DNA of 64,000 nucleotides from the NCBI RefSeq assembly GCF_000014445.1, contig NC_008531.1, positions 1,271,001 through 1,335,000 of the forward strand, read 5' to 3'. Of the stretch, positions 8,484 to 18,143 are shown in pieces. Origin of the DNA: Leuconostoc mesenteroides subsp. mesenteroides ATCC 8293 (GTDB lineage: Bacteria > Bacillota > Bacilli > Lactobacillales > Lactobacillaceae). Position numbers and translations under genes: made by a program. Position 1 is the stretch's first letter. Every line of letters begins with the position of its first letter. The notes below the pieces were generated by a model that had not been told where the DNA came from, did no database searches, and was given only the letters and a program-made list of their open reading frames with translations.

Positions 8484-8519
8484 AAAAAGAGCAAGCCCAT
8501 GTTGAGCTTGCTCTTAATT
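8484..8519 (-). terminator. Terminator of hup
   Basis: On the minus strand AGAGCAAGC pairs with GCTTGCTCT (nine pairs) and is followed by five T, 27 nt past the hup stop. Confidence 0.88.
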
Positions 8520-8545
8520 TATCTGGATAATATTAAGGGTATTAA

Positions 8546-8821
8546 TTACTTAACGGCATCCTTCAAAGCTTTACCTGGCTTAAATGCAGGTACCTTTGAG
8601 GCAGCAATTTGAATTTCTTCACCAGTTTGTGGGTTACGGCCCTTACGAGCAGCACGATCACGAACTTCAAAGTTACCAAAGCCGATCAATTGAACCTTTT
8701 CACCGTTCTTCAATGCTTCTTCGATTGATGCAAAAACTGCGTCAACTGATGCAGTAGCATCCTTCTTTGTCAAACCTGTTGCCTTAGCAACTGAATCTAC
8801 TAATTCTTGCTTGTTAGCCAT
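8546..8821 (-). CDS. hup: HU-family nucleoid DNA-binding protein
   Basis: At 91 residues this is a standard HU: N-terminal dimerisation helices ([22 protein letters not shown]), the FGNFEVR turn at 48-54 and the flexible DNA-gripping arm around RNPQTGEE (62-69) with the intercalating Pro64. HU binds and bends DNA without strong sequence preference and compacts the nucleoid. It starts at ATG 8821 after AGGAGACAAG, is monocistronic, and has a strong terminator. The adjacent der gene is in the expected neighbourhood for Firmicutes. Confidence 0.97.
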   Translation of the reverse strand: MANKQELVDSVAKATGLTKKDATASVDAVFASIEEALKNGEKVQLIGFGNFEVRDRAARKGRNPQTGEEIQIAASKVPAFKPGKALKDAVK

Positions 8822-8994
8822 TTTCTTGTCTCCTAATAAGAGTTTTTTTAACGCATGATGCGCTCCGTGAAATCTGTCGAAACATTATTTCATGTAACTA
8901 GAATAACATAAGAAACGCCAAATGTGTAGTGTTATCAAGGGTTTTCGGGATTTCGTAACATTTGTGTTACATTAAAAACATATTTTTGCAACGT

Positions 8995-10305
8995 TTACTT
9001 TCGTGCGCGAACAATGAGTTTGATTGGCGTACCAGTAAAGTCAAATGATTCTCGAATTTTATTTTCTAAGAATCGTTCATATGAAAAATGCATAAGTTCA
9101 ACATCATTAACAAATATGACAAATGTTGGTGGTTGCGTTGCGACTTGTGTCGCATAATATACTCGTAAACGACGACCATTATCTGAAGGTGTTGGATTTA
9201 TTGCAATAGCATCCATAATGACATCGTTTAATGTTGAAGATGTTATACGCTTACGATGATTATCGTCAACATCTTTAACCATTTGTGGCAATCTATCTAA
9301 ACGTTGCCCTGTCTTAGCAGAAACAAACACAATTGGTGCATAATCTAAGAATTTAAATTCTTCGCGAATTAAATTCTCAAAGTCAGACATCGTCCGATCA
9401 TTCTTTTCAATCGCATCCCATTTATTGACAACAATGATCATTGCTCGCCCAGCTTCATGAGCAAACCCAGCCACGTGTTTATCTTGTTCTCTAATTCCTG
9501 CTTCCGCATCAATAACCATCAAAATAACGTTGCTATCATCAATAGCTTTCATAGCACGCATCACGGAGTACTTTTCAGTATTCTCATAGATTTTCCCGCG
9601 CTTACGCATACCGGCTGTATCAACCATCACAAATTCGTCACCTTCTTCAGTCACAAATCGTGTATCAATAGCATCACGAGTAGTCCCTTCAATATCAGAG
9701 ACGATCACACGTTTTTCACCAAGCATAGCGTTGACAATTGATGATTTACCAACATTTGGGCGGCCAATTATACTAAAACGAATCGCATCGTCTTCTTGCT
9801 CGGCAGCTTCATCAGGAAAATGTTTTACAATTTCATCAAGTAAATCACCTAATCCCAAACCGTGTGATCCTGAAACTGGGAATGGATCCCCAAGACCTAG
9901 TGCATAAAAATCATAGACATCATGGCGCATTTCAGGATTATCTACTTTGTTGACAGCCAGAACGACAGGCTTATCAGATTTATATAGCATACGTGCAACT
10001 ACTTCATCAGCCTCAGTTAATCCTTCTCGGCCGGAAACAACCATCACAATAACATCAGCTTCATTAATTGCTAATTCTACCTGTCCACGTATTTCTGCTA
10101 AAAACGGTGCATCACCGATTTCGATACCACCGGTATCAATCATTCGAAATTCATAATTTAACCATTCAGCTGGTGCATACAAGCGATCTCGCGTGACACC
10201 GGGCATGTCTTCAACGATCGCAATTCTTTCTCCCGCCATACGGTTGAAAATAGTTGATTTACCAACGTTTGGTCGACCGACAATTGCTACTATTGGTGCT
10301 GACAT
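8995..10305 (-). CDS. der: Ribosome biogenesis GTPase Der (EngA)
   Basis: The 436-residue protein has the unique Der layout of two consecutive GTPase domains (P-loops GRPNVGKST at ~10 and GRPNVGKSS at ~181, each with DTxG and NKxD motifs) followed by a C-terminal KH-like domain ending KLIVRARK. Der is an essential GTPase that matures the 50S subunit. It lies downstream of rpsA on the same strand with a terminator between them, and upstream of hup, a conserved order in lactic acid bacteria. Confidence 0.98.
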   Translation of the reverse strand: MSAPIVAIVGRPNVGKSTIFNRMAGERIAIVEDMPGVTRDRLYAPAEWLNYEFRMIDTGGIEIGDAPFLAEIRGQVELAINEADVIVMVVSGREGLTEADEVVARMLYKSDKPVVLAVNKVDNPEMRHDVYDFYALGLGDPFPVSGSHGLGLGDLLDEIVKHFPDEAAEQEDDAIRFSIIGRPNVGKSSIVNAMLGEKRVIVSDIEGTTRDAIDTRFVTEEGDEFVMVDTAGMRKRGKIYENTEKYSVMRAMKAIDDSNVILMVIDAEAGIREQDKHVAGFAHEAGRAMIIVVNKWDAIEKNDRTMSDFENLIREEFKFLDYAPIVFVSAKTGQRLDRLPQMVKDVDDNHRKRITSSTLNDVIMDAIAINPTPSDNGRRLRVYYATQVATQPPTFVIFVNDVELMHFSYERFLENKIRESFDFTGTPIKLIVRARK

Positions 10306-10338
10306 TTTGGCACCTCCTTTGTATAAATAAATTTATCA

Positions 10339-10368
10339 TAAAAAAAGAACTGGCGAACCAGTTCTTTT
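10339..10368 (-). terminator. Terminator after rpsA
   Basis: An 11-bp stem AAAAGAACTGG/CCAGTTCTTTT with loop CGAA is followed by a T run on the minus strand, 12 nt past the rpsA stop and before der. Confidence 0.88.
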
Positions 10369-10379
10369 CAATAGAATTC

Positions 10380-11570
10380 TTAGAACTTACCATCAAAGAG
10401 GTCGCCCAATGTTGCAGCTGAATCATCTTGTTGCTTATAAGCAGCAATATCTGCACGTGATGCTGAACTATCCTTTGAATTTCCACGATCTTCACGTTCT
10501 GGCTTTTCTTCCAATGCCTTCATTGACAATGAAATACGTTCTTCGGCAGGCTTAACATCCAAAACTTGAACTTGAACTTTATCGCCTGACTTCAAAACTT
10601 CTGAAGGGTTTTCGATACGCTTGTGTGAAATTTGTGATACGTGAACTAATCCTTCGATACCAGGGAAAATTTCAACGAATGCTCCGAAGTCTTTTACACG
10701 CTTAACAGTTCCTTCAAGAACTGTTCCGGCAGGAGCTTCTTCAGCAACCTTATCCCAAGGTCCAGGTTGTGTAGCCTTGATTGACAATGAGATACGTCCC
10801 TTTTCAGCATCTAAGGCTAAAATTTTAACGTTAACTGTTTCACCCTTTGTCAAAACATCAGCAGGGTTCTTAACACGATCATGAGAAATTTCTGAAACGT
10901 GTACCAAACCATCAACGCCACCTAAGTCAACGAATGCTCCGAAGTCAGTCAAACGAGCAACTTTACCTTCAACAACTTCACCAACTGATAGCTTTTCAAA
11001 TGCTTCTGCTAATTGTGCTGCACGTTCTTGTGCTGCAACTGCCTTACGTGACAAGATTAAGCGTGCCTTGGCAGCATCAATTTCAATAACTTGTGCTTTA
11101 ATATCTTTATTCTTAAACTGGTTCAAATCTGACACGAAACGATCAGCAACCATTGATGCGGGTACAAAGCCACGAACACCATTAACATCGACAACTAAAC
11201 CACCACGTACAGCATTGATAACTTTAGCATCAACTGTATCACCTTCACCAAATGACAAGTTTTCCCATGCCTTACGTGCTTCCAAGCGCTTCTTTGACAA
11301 CAAGTAAGATACGCCTTCCTTGTCGCTTGTTACATTAGAGATGACAACAGCTTCAACACTGTCGCCAACCTTCAATTCGTCTGCCAGATTAATGTTACGA
11401 TCGTCTGAGTACTCACGCGCTGGCACAACTCCTTCTTCACCGGTATGCAAACCAATAACTGCTTGGTTATCGTTATCAACGGCTAGTACTTCGCCCGTAA
11501 CGACATCTCCTACCTTAATTTGATCTGCACTCTCGAGAGCTGCTAAAAGCTCGTTGTTTGTTTCACTCAT
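10380..11570 (-). CDS. rpsA: 30S ribosomal protein S1 homolog (four S1 domains)
   Basis: The 396-residue product has four S1 OB-folds (about 17-85, 105-170, 190-260, 277-345; the third and fourth contain the typical VHVSEISH and VHVSQISH), then a charged tail. The four-domain Firmicutes S1 is shorter than the six-domain E. coli protein. It is expected to bind mRNA and aid translation initiation. The start is set at ATG 11570 (MSETNNELLAALE) because AGGAGG lies upstream (spacing about 12) and the residues before it are not S1-like. cmk lies immediately upstream, the usual pair. Confidence 0.95.
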   Translation of the reverse strand: MSETNNELLAALESADQIKVGDVVTGEVLAVDNDNQAVIGLHTGEEGVVPAREYSDDRNINLADELKVGDSVEAVVISNVTSDKEGVSYLLSKKRLEARKAWENLSFGEGDTVDAKVINAVRGGLVVDVNGVRGFVPASMVADRFVSDLNQFKNKDIKAQVIEIDAAKARLILSRKAVAAQERAAQLAEAFEKLSVGEVVEGKVARLTDFGAFVDLGGVDGLVHVSEISHDRVKNPADVLTKGETVNVKILALDAEKGRISLSIKATQPGPWDKVAEEAPAGTVLEGTVKRVKDFGAFVEIFPGIEGLVHVSQISHKRIENPSEVLKSGDKVQVQVLDVKPAEERISLSMKALEEKPEREDRGNSKDSSASRADIAAYKQQDDSAATLGDLFDGKF

Positions 11571-11639
11571 GACGTCAAACGTCCTCCTACAATTTACACT
11601 ATGAATATAGTGTACCAAATATTTTAGTTCTTGTATAGT

Positions 11640-11661
11640 AAAAAACACGGTTTAACCGTGT
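11640..11661 (-). terminator. Terminator after cmk
   Basis: ACACGGTTTAACCGTGT forms a tight hairpin followed by six T on the minus strand, immediately after the cmk stop. It separates cmk from rpsA or attenuates readthrough. Confidence 0.75.
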
Positions 11662-11664
11662 AAA

Positions 11665-12339
11665 TTAGAAACTAATATTATTTTCGATAATGTTGGCTAT
11701 TTTAGCCACAACATCGTCAATACTTTGTCCCGTTGTATCCACTAAAATAGCGTCCTTCGCTTGTGTTAATGGACTAATTTGACGATGAGAATCTTTGTAA
11801 TCTCGCGCTTCAATTTCGCGCTTCAATGTTTCGAGATCAGTAGTCATCCCTTTAGCAACATTTTCTTTATAACGTCGTTGGGCACGTTCATCAACACTTG
11901 CTACAAGAAAAATTTTGACATCTGCTTCTGGTAACACAGTTGTGCCGATATCGCGGCCGTCCATAATCACACTGTTGTTATTAGCTATTTCACGTTGACG
12001 ATTGACTAAATTAGAACGTACATCCGCAAAGGAAGCCACTACAGACACATTGTTTGTCACTTCAGCGGAACGAATTTCCTCCGTGACATCGGTATCATTC
12101 AAAAATACACGTTGAACTGGTGTACTAGGTTCAAAGCGTATTTCCGTTTGTGACAATAAGTTTTTTATTTTTTCTTCATCATTATAAGCAATGCCGTTCT
12201 TTTTTGCAGCTAAAGTTATTGTTCTGTACATTGCACCTGTGTCAACATACACATAATTTAGCTTTGTTGCTAAAATTTTGGCAATAGTAGACTTACCGGC
12301 AGAAGCTGGGCCATCAATGGCAACTTGAAAATTCGTCAT
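11665..12339 (-). CDS. cmk: Cytidylate kinase
   Basis: The 224-residue protein begins with the P-loop [10 protein letters not shown] (9-18), and has YVDTGAMYR (30-38) and MDGRDIGT (~107-114), all diagnostic of CMP/dCMP kinase. It phosphorylates CMP to CDP in pyrimidine nucleotide salvage, in the cytoplasm. It sits 17 bp after the LysM-protein gene and ahead of rpsA, so transcription from the LysM gene may continue through it. Confidence 0.97.
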   Translation of the reverse strand: MTNFQVAIDGPASAGKSTIAKILATKLNYVYVDTGAMYRTITLAAKKNGIAYNDEEKIKNLLSQTEIRFEPSTPVQRVFLNDTDVTEEIRSAEVTNNVSVVASFADVRSNLVNRQREIANNNSVIMDGRDIGTTVLPEADVKIFLVASVDERAQRRYKENVAKGMTTDLETLKREIEARDYKDSHRQISPLTQAKDAILVDTTGQSIDDVVAKIANIIENNISF

Positions 12340-12356
12340 AATAATAAAAAGTCCTC

Positions 12357-12914
12357 TTACTGAATGTTTAGTGCAGTACCAGCATACTGTGTGTAATTAT
12401 CAACTGTTAACCCTGGATTTAATGCAATAACTTGGCTAGTTGTCATCCCGTGTGTAACTGCAAAATTATACAACGTTTGACTAGCACCCAAAACTGCAGT
12501 AGTGGTTGTGGAACTACTTGATGCTGAACTTGATTCAGCCGTCTCAGTAGAAGATGAACTAGCAGATTCCTCACTTGAAGCAGCTTCACTGCTACTTACT
12601 GATTCTTCTTCAGAAGAACTTGATGCACTTGACTCGGAAGATGATGATTCAGAAGACTCAGAAGACGTAGATTTAGTAGTTGATGAACGCTTTGTACTTG
12701 AAGAAACAGCCGTTTGTGGCTTTGATGATTTTTGATTAGCAATCATGCCATACACAGGTACAAAAGATATAACTGCAAGCGCTAATACAACAAGCAGAAC
12801 ACGAAATCCTTTATTTGGGGATTTTGAATCTGACTTTCGGGAAAATTTTGGTTCGAGTTTATCTTTTTTGGGCCGCTTTGAGCGGCTCATGTTGTTTGGG
12901 TCAAAATCGTTCAT
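12357..12914 (-). CDS. Single-pass membrane protein with Ser-rich linker and C-terminal LysM domain
   Basis: The 185-residue protein has a basic cytoplasmic N-terminus (about 1-36), one membrane helix ([20 protein letters not shown]), a ~75-residue Ser/Glu/Thr-rich extracellular linker and a C-terminal LysM-like module ([23 protein letters not shown]). It resembles surface proteins found next to cmk-rpsA in lactic acid bacteria. It probably binds peptidoglycan while staying membrane-anchored. ATG 12914 is preferred: GGAGG sits eight bases upstream, whereas the ATG at 12929 overlaps that site. Confidence 0.85.
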   Translation of the reverse strand: MNDFDPNNMSRSKRPKKDKLEPKFSRKSDSKSPNKGFRVLLVVLALAVISFVPVYGMIANQKSSKPQTAVSSSTKRSSTTKSTSSESSESSSSESSASSSSEEESVSSSEAASSEESASSSSTETAESSSASSSSTTTTAVLGASQTLYNFAVTHGMTTSQVIALNPGLTVDNYTQYAGTALNIQ

Positions 12915-12987
12915 AGAAACGACCTCCATTTTATTGGTTCACATAAAATTTTACCACACCAACACCGACTTTGCTCATAATGTTTTG

Positions 12988-13578
12988 TTAAGAATGAAAC
13001 CTTCTCTGGAGCGGCTGTATTGCCCTTAATATGATCATACTCACGACAAACCATATAATACCCTCGATAAGATTGAACGGTAATACCATACCGATAAAAT
13101 AGTTTTTTAAACCAATGAATTTAGCAATGTCGAAATTAGCAAACCTCGCATACAAAGGTATAGCTACAAACCAATTGATGACAATCGCAACAATTGTCAT
13201 GACAAACGTGCTGCTTATTAACGGCAGGATTTTTTTTTGCCAATTACTATACTGCTCAAGGTTGGGCATTGTAATTTTTAAGACTGTGATAAAGGCCAAA
13301 ACAACCAGTAAATTAACCGGTAGTCCTAAATAAGTGTTAACCCCCTCATTTGCCAAAATTAACTTTAGCAAGGTACGAATTAAAATGACCCACAGTGAAG
13401 CAGAATAATTTAACCAATATAAGCCAATGACAACTGGTACGATTGAAAAATCTAGTTTCAAAAAATCGGCACTAGGAATGATTGGCACTTGGGGAAACAG
13501 CATCAAACCAAATGAAATAGCGCTTAGTATTGCAATTAATGTAGTACGTTGCACTCGCGTTACAGGAATAATTGACAT
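12988..13578 (-). CDS. ribU: Riboflavin ECF transporter S component
   Basis: The 196-residue protein has about six membrane segments, the N-terminal TLIAILSAISFGLM helix carrying the S-component Ala-rich docking face, and RibU-typical KLDFSIVPVVIG and NEGVNTYLGLPVN. It captures riboflavin with high affinity and works with the shared EcfAA'T module encoded elsewhere. The start at ATG 13578 follows GAGGAAAG. The FMN riboswitch upstream supports the substrate call. No riboflavin biosynthesis genes are visible nearby, consistent with uptake dependence. Confidence 0.95.
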   Translation of the reverse strand: MSIIPVTRVQRTTLIAILSAISFGLMLFPQVPIIPSADFLKLDFSIVPVVIGLYWLNYSASLWVILIRTLLKLILANEGVNTYLGLPVNLLVVLAFITVLKITMPNLEQYSNWQKKILPLISSTFVMTIVAIVINWFVAIPLYARFANFDIAKFIGLKNYFIGMVLPFNLIEGIIWFVVSMIILRAIQPLQRRFHS

Positions 13579-13682
13579 ATTTCTTTCCTCTTGTTTGCTC
13601 ACCTCACCAGTAGATGCAAACAAAAAACCACAGATTTTGTCAGGGTACAACAAAAAATGCAGCTTTCACTTTCTTTTTTAGA

Positions 13683-13807
13683 CTTCTTTATACCCGACTT
13701 TACGGTCGGCTCTGGATTTTGACCAGATCAGCTGCAAAAGCAGGTCGCGGGCTTACCATGAAAATTCATGTCTCACCGCCGGTTGGGACTTACACCCGAC
13801 CCTGAAG
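13683..13807 (-). promoter_or_regulatory. FMN riboswitch (RFN element) controlling ribU
   Basis: On the minus strand the conserved RFN blocks occur in order: AGGGTCGGGTGTAAGTCCC, AACCGGCGGT, AGCCCGCGACC, GATCTGGT, CAGAGCCGACCG and AGTCGGGTATAAAGAAG. They fold into the closing stem plus the usual helices. Binding of FMN should shut off ribU. About 100 nt separate the aptamer from the ATG; no convincing terminator is seen there, so control may be at translation. Confidence 0.95.
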
Positions 13808-13841
13808 TTATTATTAAATTTGATTTTATTGTATCACGGTG

Positions 13842-14591
13842 TTACTTACGACGCAACAATTTGTAATCTTGTGCCTTTAAGCGTTTGATCTCTACGCTTG
13901 TTAATTTACGATACTCGCCCGGCTGTAGACCAGTGACATCAAAAAAGGCATACTGCTCACGCTTAAGCTTTTGCACTGGTAGGCCAACCTTTGCGAGCAT
14001 GTTTTTGACCTGATGATTACGGCCTTCATGAATAGTTAGACGGACCATACTTGTTCTTTTTGTCGGCTCAATTCTTTCAATGGAAACACGAGCTGGCGCA
14101 GTTTTACGTCCTTTTAGGACCACTCCACGTTTCAAAGGAGCTAGCTTTTCTTCGGTTGCAATGCCTTCAACCTTTGCAACATAAGTCTTATCGACTTTAG
14201 TTTTAGGATGCATTAATTGATTAGCCACTACACCATCATTTGTTAATAACAAAACACCAGTTGTATCATAATCTAGACGGCCAACTGGATAAACACGTTG
14301 ATCCACATCCTCTAAAATATCCAATACCGTACGACGACCTTTTTCATCATCATTGGTTGTCACAACCCCACGAGGCTTATTTAACAGGTAATAAACTAAC
14401 TTCTCACGCCCTTCAATTGGCGCACCGTCGACCTGTACTTTATCATTTGCAGTAACTTTCGTACCTAATTCGGTAACAGTTTGCCCATTAACTTGGACAC
14501 GCCCATTGATGATCAATTCTTCTGCGCCCCGTCGGGACGCTAGACCCGCTTGGGCAATAATTTTTTGCAGTCTCTGTGCTTCTTCAGACAT
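13842..14591 (-). CDS. rluB: 23S rRNA pseudouridine synthase, RluB/RsuA family
   Basis: The 249-residue protein has an N-terminal S4 RNA-binding domain (RLQKIIAQAGLASRRGAEELI, 6-26) and the RsuA/RluB catalytic domain with YPVGRLDYDTTGVLLLTNDG, whose Asp is catalytic. The family isomerises a uridine in the 23S rRNA decoding/peptidyl region (RluB type) or 16S (RsuA type). The start at ATG 14591 overlaps the scpB stop by eight bases, and scpA-scpB-rluB is a common Firmicutes operon order. Confidence 0.93.
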   Translation of the reverse strand: MSEEAQRLQKIIAQAGLASRRGAEELIINGRVQVNGQTVTELGTKVTANDKVQVDGAPIEGREKLVYYLLNKPRGVVTTNDDEKGRRTVLDILEDVDQRVYPVGRLDYDTTGVLLLTNDGVVANQLMHPKTKVDKTYVAKVEGIATEEKLAPLKRGVVLKGRKTAPARVSIERIEPTKRTSMVRLTIHEGRNHQVKNMLAKVGLPVQKLKREQYAFFDVTGLQPGEYRKLTSVEIKRLKAQDYKLLRRK

Positions 14592-15183
14592 TTTCTTTTT
14601 CACTTTCTGATTGATGTACATCAAATGCACTCGTAAATAGTTCGCCATCAATATCATCACCTAAATCTAACATATTAAAATCAGGTAACGGAGGTAATTC
14701 TTCAATACTTTTCAAACCAAAATAATCCAAAAATTCATCGGTGGTACCAAACATGATGGGACGTCCTGGTTCGTCTTTTCTGCCAACTTCGTGGACTAGT
14801 TGCCGTAATGCTAGCTTCTGTAAAGTTCCTGAGGATTGCACACCACGAATTGTATCAATTTCAACACGTGTAATTGGTTGCTTATAAGCGACAATAACTA
14901 GTGTTTCGAGTTGTGCTTGCGATAATGTTGCATTTACAGGTGAATCAAAATACTGTTTTACTGTGCCACCAAGTTCCGGTTTAGTCACTAGGCGATACAC
15001 ATCGTCACTTTCACGAATTTGTAATGCACTACTTAAATCAGTATCATACTTTAACACAAGTTCTTCAAGCAATCCTTGTATTGCTGAACGATCAAATCCA
15101 GTGATAATGCTCATATTTTTCACGGAAATGCCCTCATCGCCAGATACGAACAATAGTGCTTCTATTTGACTTAAATTATTCAT
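14584..15183 (-). CDS. scpB: Segregation and condensation protein B
   Basis: The 199-residue protein shows the two winged-helix layout of ScpB: MNNLSQIEALLFVSGDEGIS at the start, TLSQAQLETLVIVAYKQPITRVEIDTIRGV in the second half and RPIMFGTTDEFLDYFGL near the C-terminus. It dimerises and with ScpA bridges the SMC ATPase heads to form condensin. The start at 15183 overlaps the scpA stop by eight bases, implying translational coupling. Confidence 0.96.
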   Translation of the reverse strand: MNNLSQIEALLFVSGDEGISVKNMSIITGFDRSAIQGLLEELVLKYDTDLSSALQIRESDDVYRLVTKPELGGTVKQYFDSPVNATLSQAQLETLVIVAYKQPITRVEIDTIRGVQSSGTLQKLALRQLVHEVGRKDEPGRPIMFGTTDEFLDYFGLKSIEELPPLPDFNMLDLGDDIDGELFTSAFDVHQSESEKENV

Positions 15184-15952
15184 CTTCGCCAAACGCCTCA
15201 ATTTCTACATAAATTTCTTGTTGTTGGTGCTCTTGGTGTAATTTTAATCTTTTATCTTTGGCCATTTCTAATAACGCCAAAAAGGTGACTACCAAATGCT
15301 CCCGCTCGTAAATATCATCAAAAAAAGAAGCAAATGGAATCATATCCCCCGTTTGATGCTGTAAGAAATGTTTATTGATGTTGTTAACAGCTTCCTCAAG
15401 AGAATATGTTTCCGCAGTAACATGCCTTCTGATGGGCTTTTCCTGCTTTTTTCGCCGCAATAGTTGAGCAAATGCTGTTTGTAAATCCCCTAACGATAAA
15501 CCAGGAGCTAAAGTTATGGGATGTTTCAAATTATCAGGAGCCTTCATTTGAGTACGTGGAAAGGATTGTTGTTTTAATTGTTCACGTTCACGCAAAGATT
15601 CGCTTGCCACTTGAAATTGTTTGTAGGTCAATAATTGTAGCATCAGCTCTTCACGTGGATCCGCATACTCTTCATCTACGGCATAATCATCTGGCTCTTC
15701 TTCTGGTAACAAATCAGCGGACTTTATCTTAACTAAAGTAGCAGCCATCACTAAATATTCACTTGCTACATCAAGCTGCATAGCCTGTTGTGCATGAATA
15801 AAATCTAAATACTGAGATGTAATGTCAGCAATTTTCAAATCAAAAATATTCATCTCGGATTTCTTAATTAAGTGTAATAACAGATCGATTGGCCCTTCAA
15901 AATCACTTAATTTAATTGTTAGACCGTTTTTCGCGATGTTGCTTTTCTCCAT
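15176..15952 (-). CDS. scpA: Segregation and condensation protein A (kleisin)
   Basis: The 258-residue kleisin begins with LSDFEGPIDLLLHLIKKSEMNIFDLKIADITSQYL, the SMC-neck-binding helices, has an acidic middle (LLPEEEPDD) and ends in a winged-helix domain. It joins SMC and ScpB for chromosome compaction and segregation. It overlaps the end of the preceding acetyltransferase gene by about 34 nt, so the cluster is tightly packed. Confidence 0.96.
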   Translation of the reverse strand: MEKSNIAKNGLTIKLSDFEGPIDLLLHLIKKSEMNIFDLKIADITSQYLDFIHAQQAMQLDVASEYLVMAATLVKIKSADLLPEEEPDDYAVDEEYADPREELMLQLLTYKQFQVASESLREREQLKQQSFPRTQMKAPDNLKHPITLAPGLSLGDLQTAFAQLLRRKKQEKPIRRHVTAETYSLEEAVNNINKHFLQHQTGDMIPFASFFDDIYEREHLVVTFLALLEMAKDKRLKLHQEHQQQEIYVEIEAFGEDE

Positions 15953-16293
15953 TTGTTAATTAACTTTTGATTATCCAAGGTACCCATTAAGAAGGCTTCA
16001 GAATGTTGCTCTTGATAATCAGAAATCATGTCGAAGTAGTTTCTGACACTGCGTGACTCTGGGGTTAAGGCAACATGACGAATTATAGCAATATTATTAT
16101 TATAAATCTCAACACCTAGAACACCAAGTACTTGTCCTTGAGACTCTTTTTGCCAAACATATAAAGATCTTGCTTCATTATCATGATACCATGCTATTTC
16201 CGCATTTAAATGAGATATTTCACGTAGCCCTGGCAGCAACGATAAAATACCCATAATTGTTTTTTCATCTGATTGTCTTGATTGTGTCAACAT
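15919..16293 (-). CDS. GNAT-like acetyltransferase related to RibT
   Basis: The 124-residue protein has a GNAT-like core (ARSLYVWQKESQGQVLGVLGVEI, then IIRHVALTPESRSVRN as the motif-A strand and loop). The position between xerD and scpA is that of ribT in many Firmicutes, where a small acetyltransferase is retained even without riboflavin genes. Acceptor substrate unknown. The C-terminal 11 codons overlap scpA. The canonical Q/R-x-x-G-x-G/A loop is weak, so catalytic competence is uncertain. Confidence 0.7.
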   Translation of the reverse strand: MLTQSRQSDEKTIMGILSLLPGLREISHLNAEIAWYHDNEARSLYVWQKESQGQVLGVLGVEIYNNNIAIIRHVALTPESRSVRNYFDMISDYQEQHSEAFLMGTLDNQKLINKWRKATSRKTV

Positions 16294-16298
16294 AATTT

Positions 16299-17195
16299 TT
16301 ACGCTCTGGGGTGGTATTCATCATACACTTCACTAAGTCTTTTTTTCGAAATATGGGTATAAATTTGTGTTGTCGAAATGTCCGCATGCCCCAATAATTC
16401 TTGAACTATACGCAAATCAGCACCGTTCTCTAAAATATGGGTAGCAAAAGAATGACGAAGTGTATGGGGAGAAACATCTTTAGTTATTCCAGCAGTTGTT
16501 ACCAACTTTTTTATAATCTTCCATATTCCCTGTCGTGAAATTTGATTTCCACGATCGTTTAAGAAAACATAAGGAGACTCTTTGTCTTTAAGTAAAACGA
16601 TACGGCTTTCATTAAAATATCGAGTCAGCCAATCAATCGCAATTTCACCAATTGGAATAATACGTTCTTTGTCACCTTTTCCGAGTGTTTGAATCAGTCC
16701 CAATTGCAAATGAAGGTCACTCATTTTTAAATTAACCAATTCACTGACACGCAAACCAGTTGCGTACATCACTTCTAGCAATGTTCTATTTCGAAGACCA
16801 AGTGGTGTATCTTCTATCGGTGCTTGTAATAAACGGTCAATTTCCTCTATGCTCAAAACTGCTGGTAGGTGCTCTGCTTTTTTGGGTGGGCGAACATCAT
16901 TCATTGGATTATGAGCGACGACTTTTTCTCGCACTAAATAGCCAAAAAAGTTACGCAATGTCGTAACCATTCTAATCACTGAACTATTGGATTTTCCTAG
17001 ATCTCTGAGTTTATTCAACCACGACAAGATAACAATATGATCAACTTGATCAAGCACCAGTTTCTCACCATTTAGATACTCACCAAATTGTACCAAATCT
17101 TGGTGGTAACTCTTAATTGTATTTTCAGATAAGCCACGTTCAATTCGAATATAGTGTAGATAATCCACTATCGCATTGTCAATTTCTTGCATCAT
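16299..17195 (-). CDS. xerD: Site-specific tyrosine recombinase XerD
   Basis: At 298 residues this has an N-terminal SAM-like DNA-binding domain (1-95) and a catalytic domain with the full set Arg149 (ATGLRVSEL), Lys173, His244-x2-Arg247 (HTLRHSF), His270 (LLGHADISTT) and the nucleophile Tyr279 (IYTH). Length and the absence of arm-binding domains identify a chromosomal XerC/D enzyme resolving chromosome dimers at dif, not a phage integrase. The start overlaps the cvfB stop (ATGA), indicating coupling. Confidence 0.95.
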   Translation of the reverse strand: MMQEIDNAIVDYLHYIRIERGLSENTIKSYHQDLVQFGEYLNGEKLVLDQVDHIVILSWLNKLRDLGKSNSSVIRMVTTLRNFFGYLVREKVVAHNPMNDVRPPKKAEHLPAVLSIEEIDRLLQAPIEDTPLGLRNRTLLEVMYATGLRVSELVNLKMSDLHLQLGLIQTLGKGDKERIIPIGEIAIDWLTRYFNESRIVLLKDKESPYVFLNDRGNQISRQGIWKIIKKLVTTAGITKDVSPHTLRHSFATHILENGADLRIVQELLGHADISTTQIYTHISKKRLSEVYDEYHPRA

Positions 17196-18055
17196 TTCTC
17201 AACTAATTTTATACCATCGTCAATTTGTTCAATTAGTCTATCCTTGTATAAATGACCCAAGGCTCGTTTGAACTGACTCTTACTAAATCCAAATTGACGC
17301 TTGATTGCCTCTGGGTTACTTTTATCATTGAATGGTAAGAAATGATCCGCCCGTCGTTGCAATTGCAACAATAAGAATTGTGCATCCTCATCCATGGTCT
17401 TATAGGCCAAAGGTTTCAGTGATAGATTTAATGTGCCATCATCACGGACGCCGATAACACGTGCATCTACAACTTGTCCTAAACGTGGCTCATCGTCACG
17501 TTGCGAAGGATGAATAAAACCAAGATAATATTCATCAGTAATAACCAAAGTACCTGCCATTTTGTTACGATAAACTGTGGCTTTAACTGTGGTCGACTTC
17601 ATACTTTCCGGTGCGCGACGCGATACAGCATTAATAATATGCTGTTGTGCTATTTCACCCCACAAACGGCCTTTATGATCTTCTTTAATGGCAATCATCA
17701 ATTTGTCGCCTTTTTGTGGCCAAAGTGTTGAAATCGTTGGTAGATCATCAAGAGAAACAACGATATCCTTATTCGGCAAACCGATTGAAACAAAGACGCC
17801 CAAATCATGTCGATTCGCTACGACTGTTCCCCAACCGTATACTGATTTCTGTACAGCAGGCGTTTTCTTGGTAATTTGTAATTTGTGTCCTTCATTTTCA
17901 TATGCAAAGCCAGTCACAAATCCACCGATTTTGAGAGGCTTCTCAAGTTCTGACTTATCAATTTCATATGTAAAGCCGTCGACTTGTGCAAAGAAATATT
18001 TTTCATTTTCATCAGTAACGTTTGCTTTAATTATTGTTCCAACTTTTGGATTCAT
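17192..18055 (-). CDS. cvfB: CvfB-like S1 RNA-binding protein
   Basis: The 287-residue protein has tandem S1-like OB-folds (about 1-200, including GWGTVVANRHDLGVFVSIGL and GFIHPSQRDDEPRLGQVVDARV) and a C-terminal winged helix (FGFSKSQFKRALGHLYKDRLI), the arrangement of CvfB/YitL. Staphylococcal CvfB binds RNA and influences virulence-factor expression; a role here is unknown. The ATG at 18055 is chosen for its AAGGA site; eleven upstream in-frame codons are not family-like. Confidence 0.88.
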   Translation of the reverse strand: MNPKVGTIIKANVTDENEKYFFAQVDGFTYEIDKSELEKPLKIGGFVTGFAYENEGHKLQITKKTPAVQKSVYGWGTVVANRHDLGVFVSIGLPNKDIVVSLDDLPTISTLWPQKGDKLMIAIKEDHKGRLWGEIAQQHIINAVSRRAPESMKSTTVKATVYRNKMAGTLVITDEYYLGFIHPSQRDDEPRLGQVVDARVIGVRDDGTLNLSLKPLAYKTMDEDAQFLLLQLQRRADHFLPFNDKSNPEAIKRQFGFSKSQFKRALGHLYKDRLIEQIDDGIKLVEK

Positions 18056-18143
18056 AGCGTTTTCCTTAACGTACGCAACATCACGCACTTTTTATAATAC
18101 TTATAGTTTACCATGTGTGGTTTACATAATCTATAACGGTCAA

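Noticed and set aside
15472..15732. Plus-strand 86-codon frame in scpA
   Set aside because: No ribosome site, and it is the mirror of a conserved gene.
16299..17195. Phage or island integrase
   Set aside because: Length, neighbours (ribT-like, scpAB) and lack of an arm-binding domain indicate housekeeping XerD.
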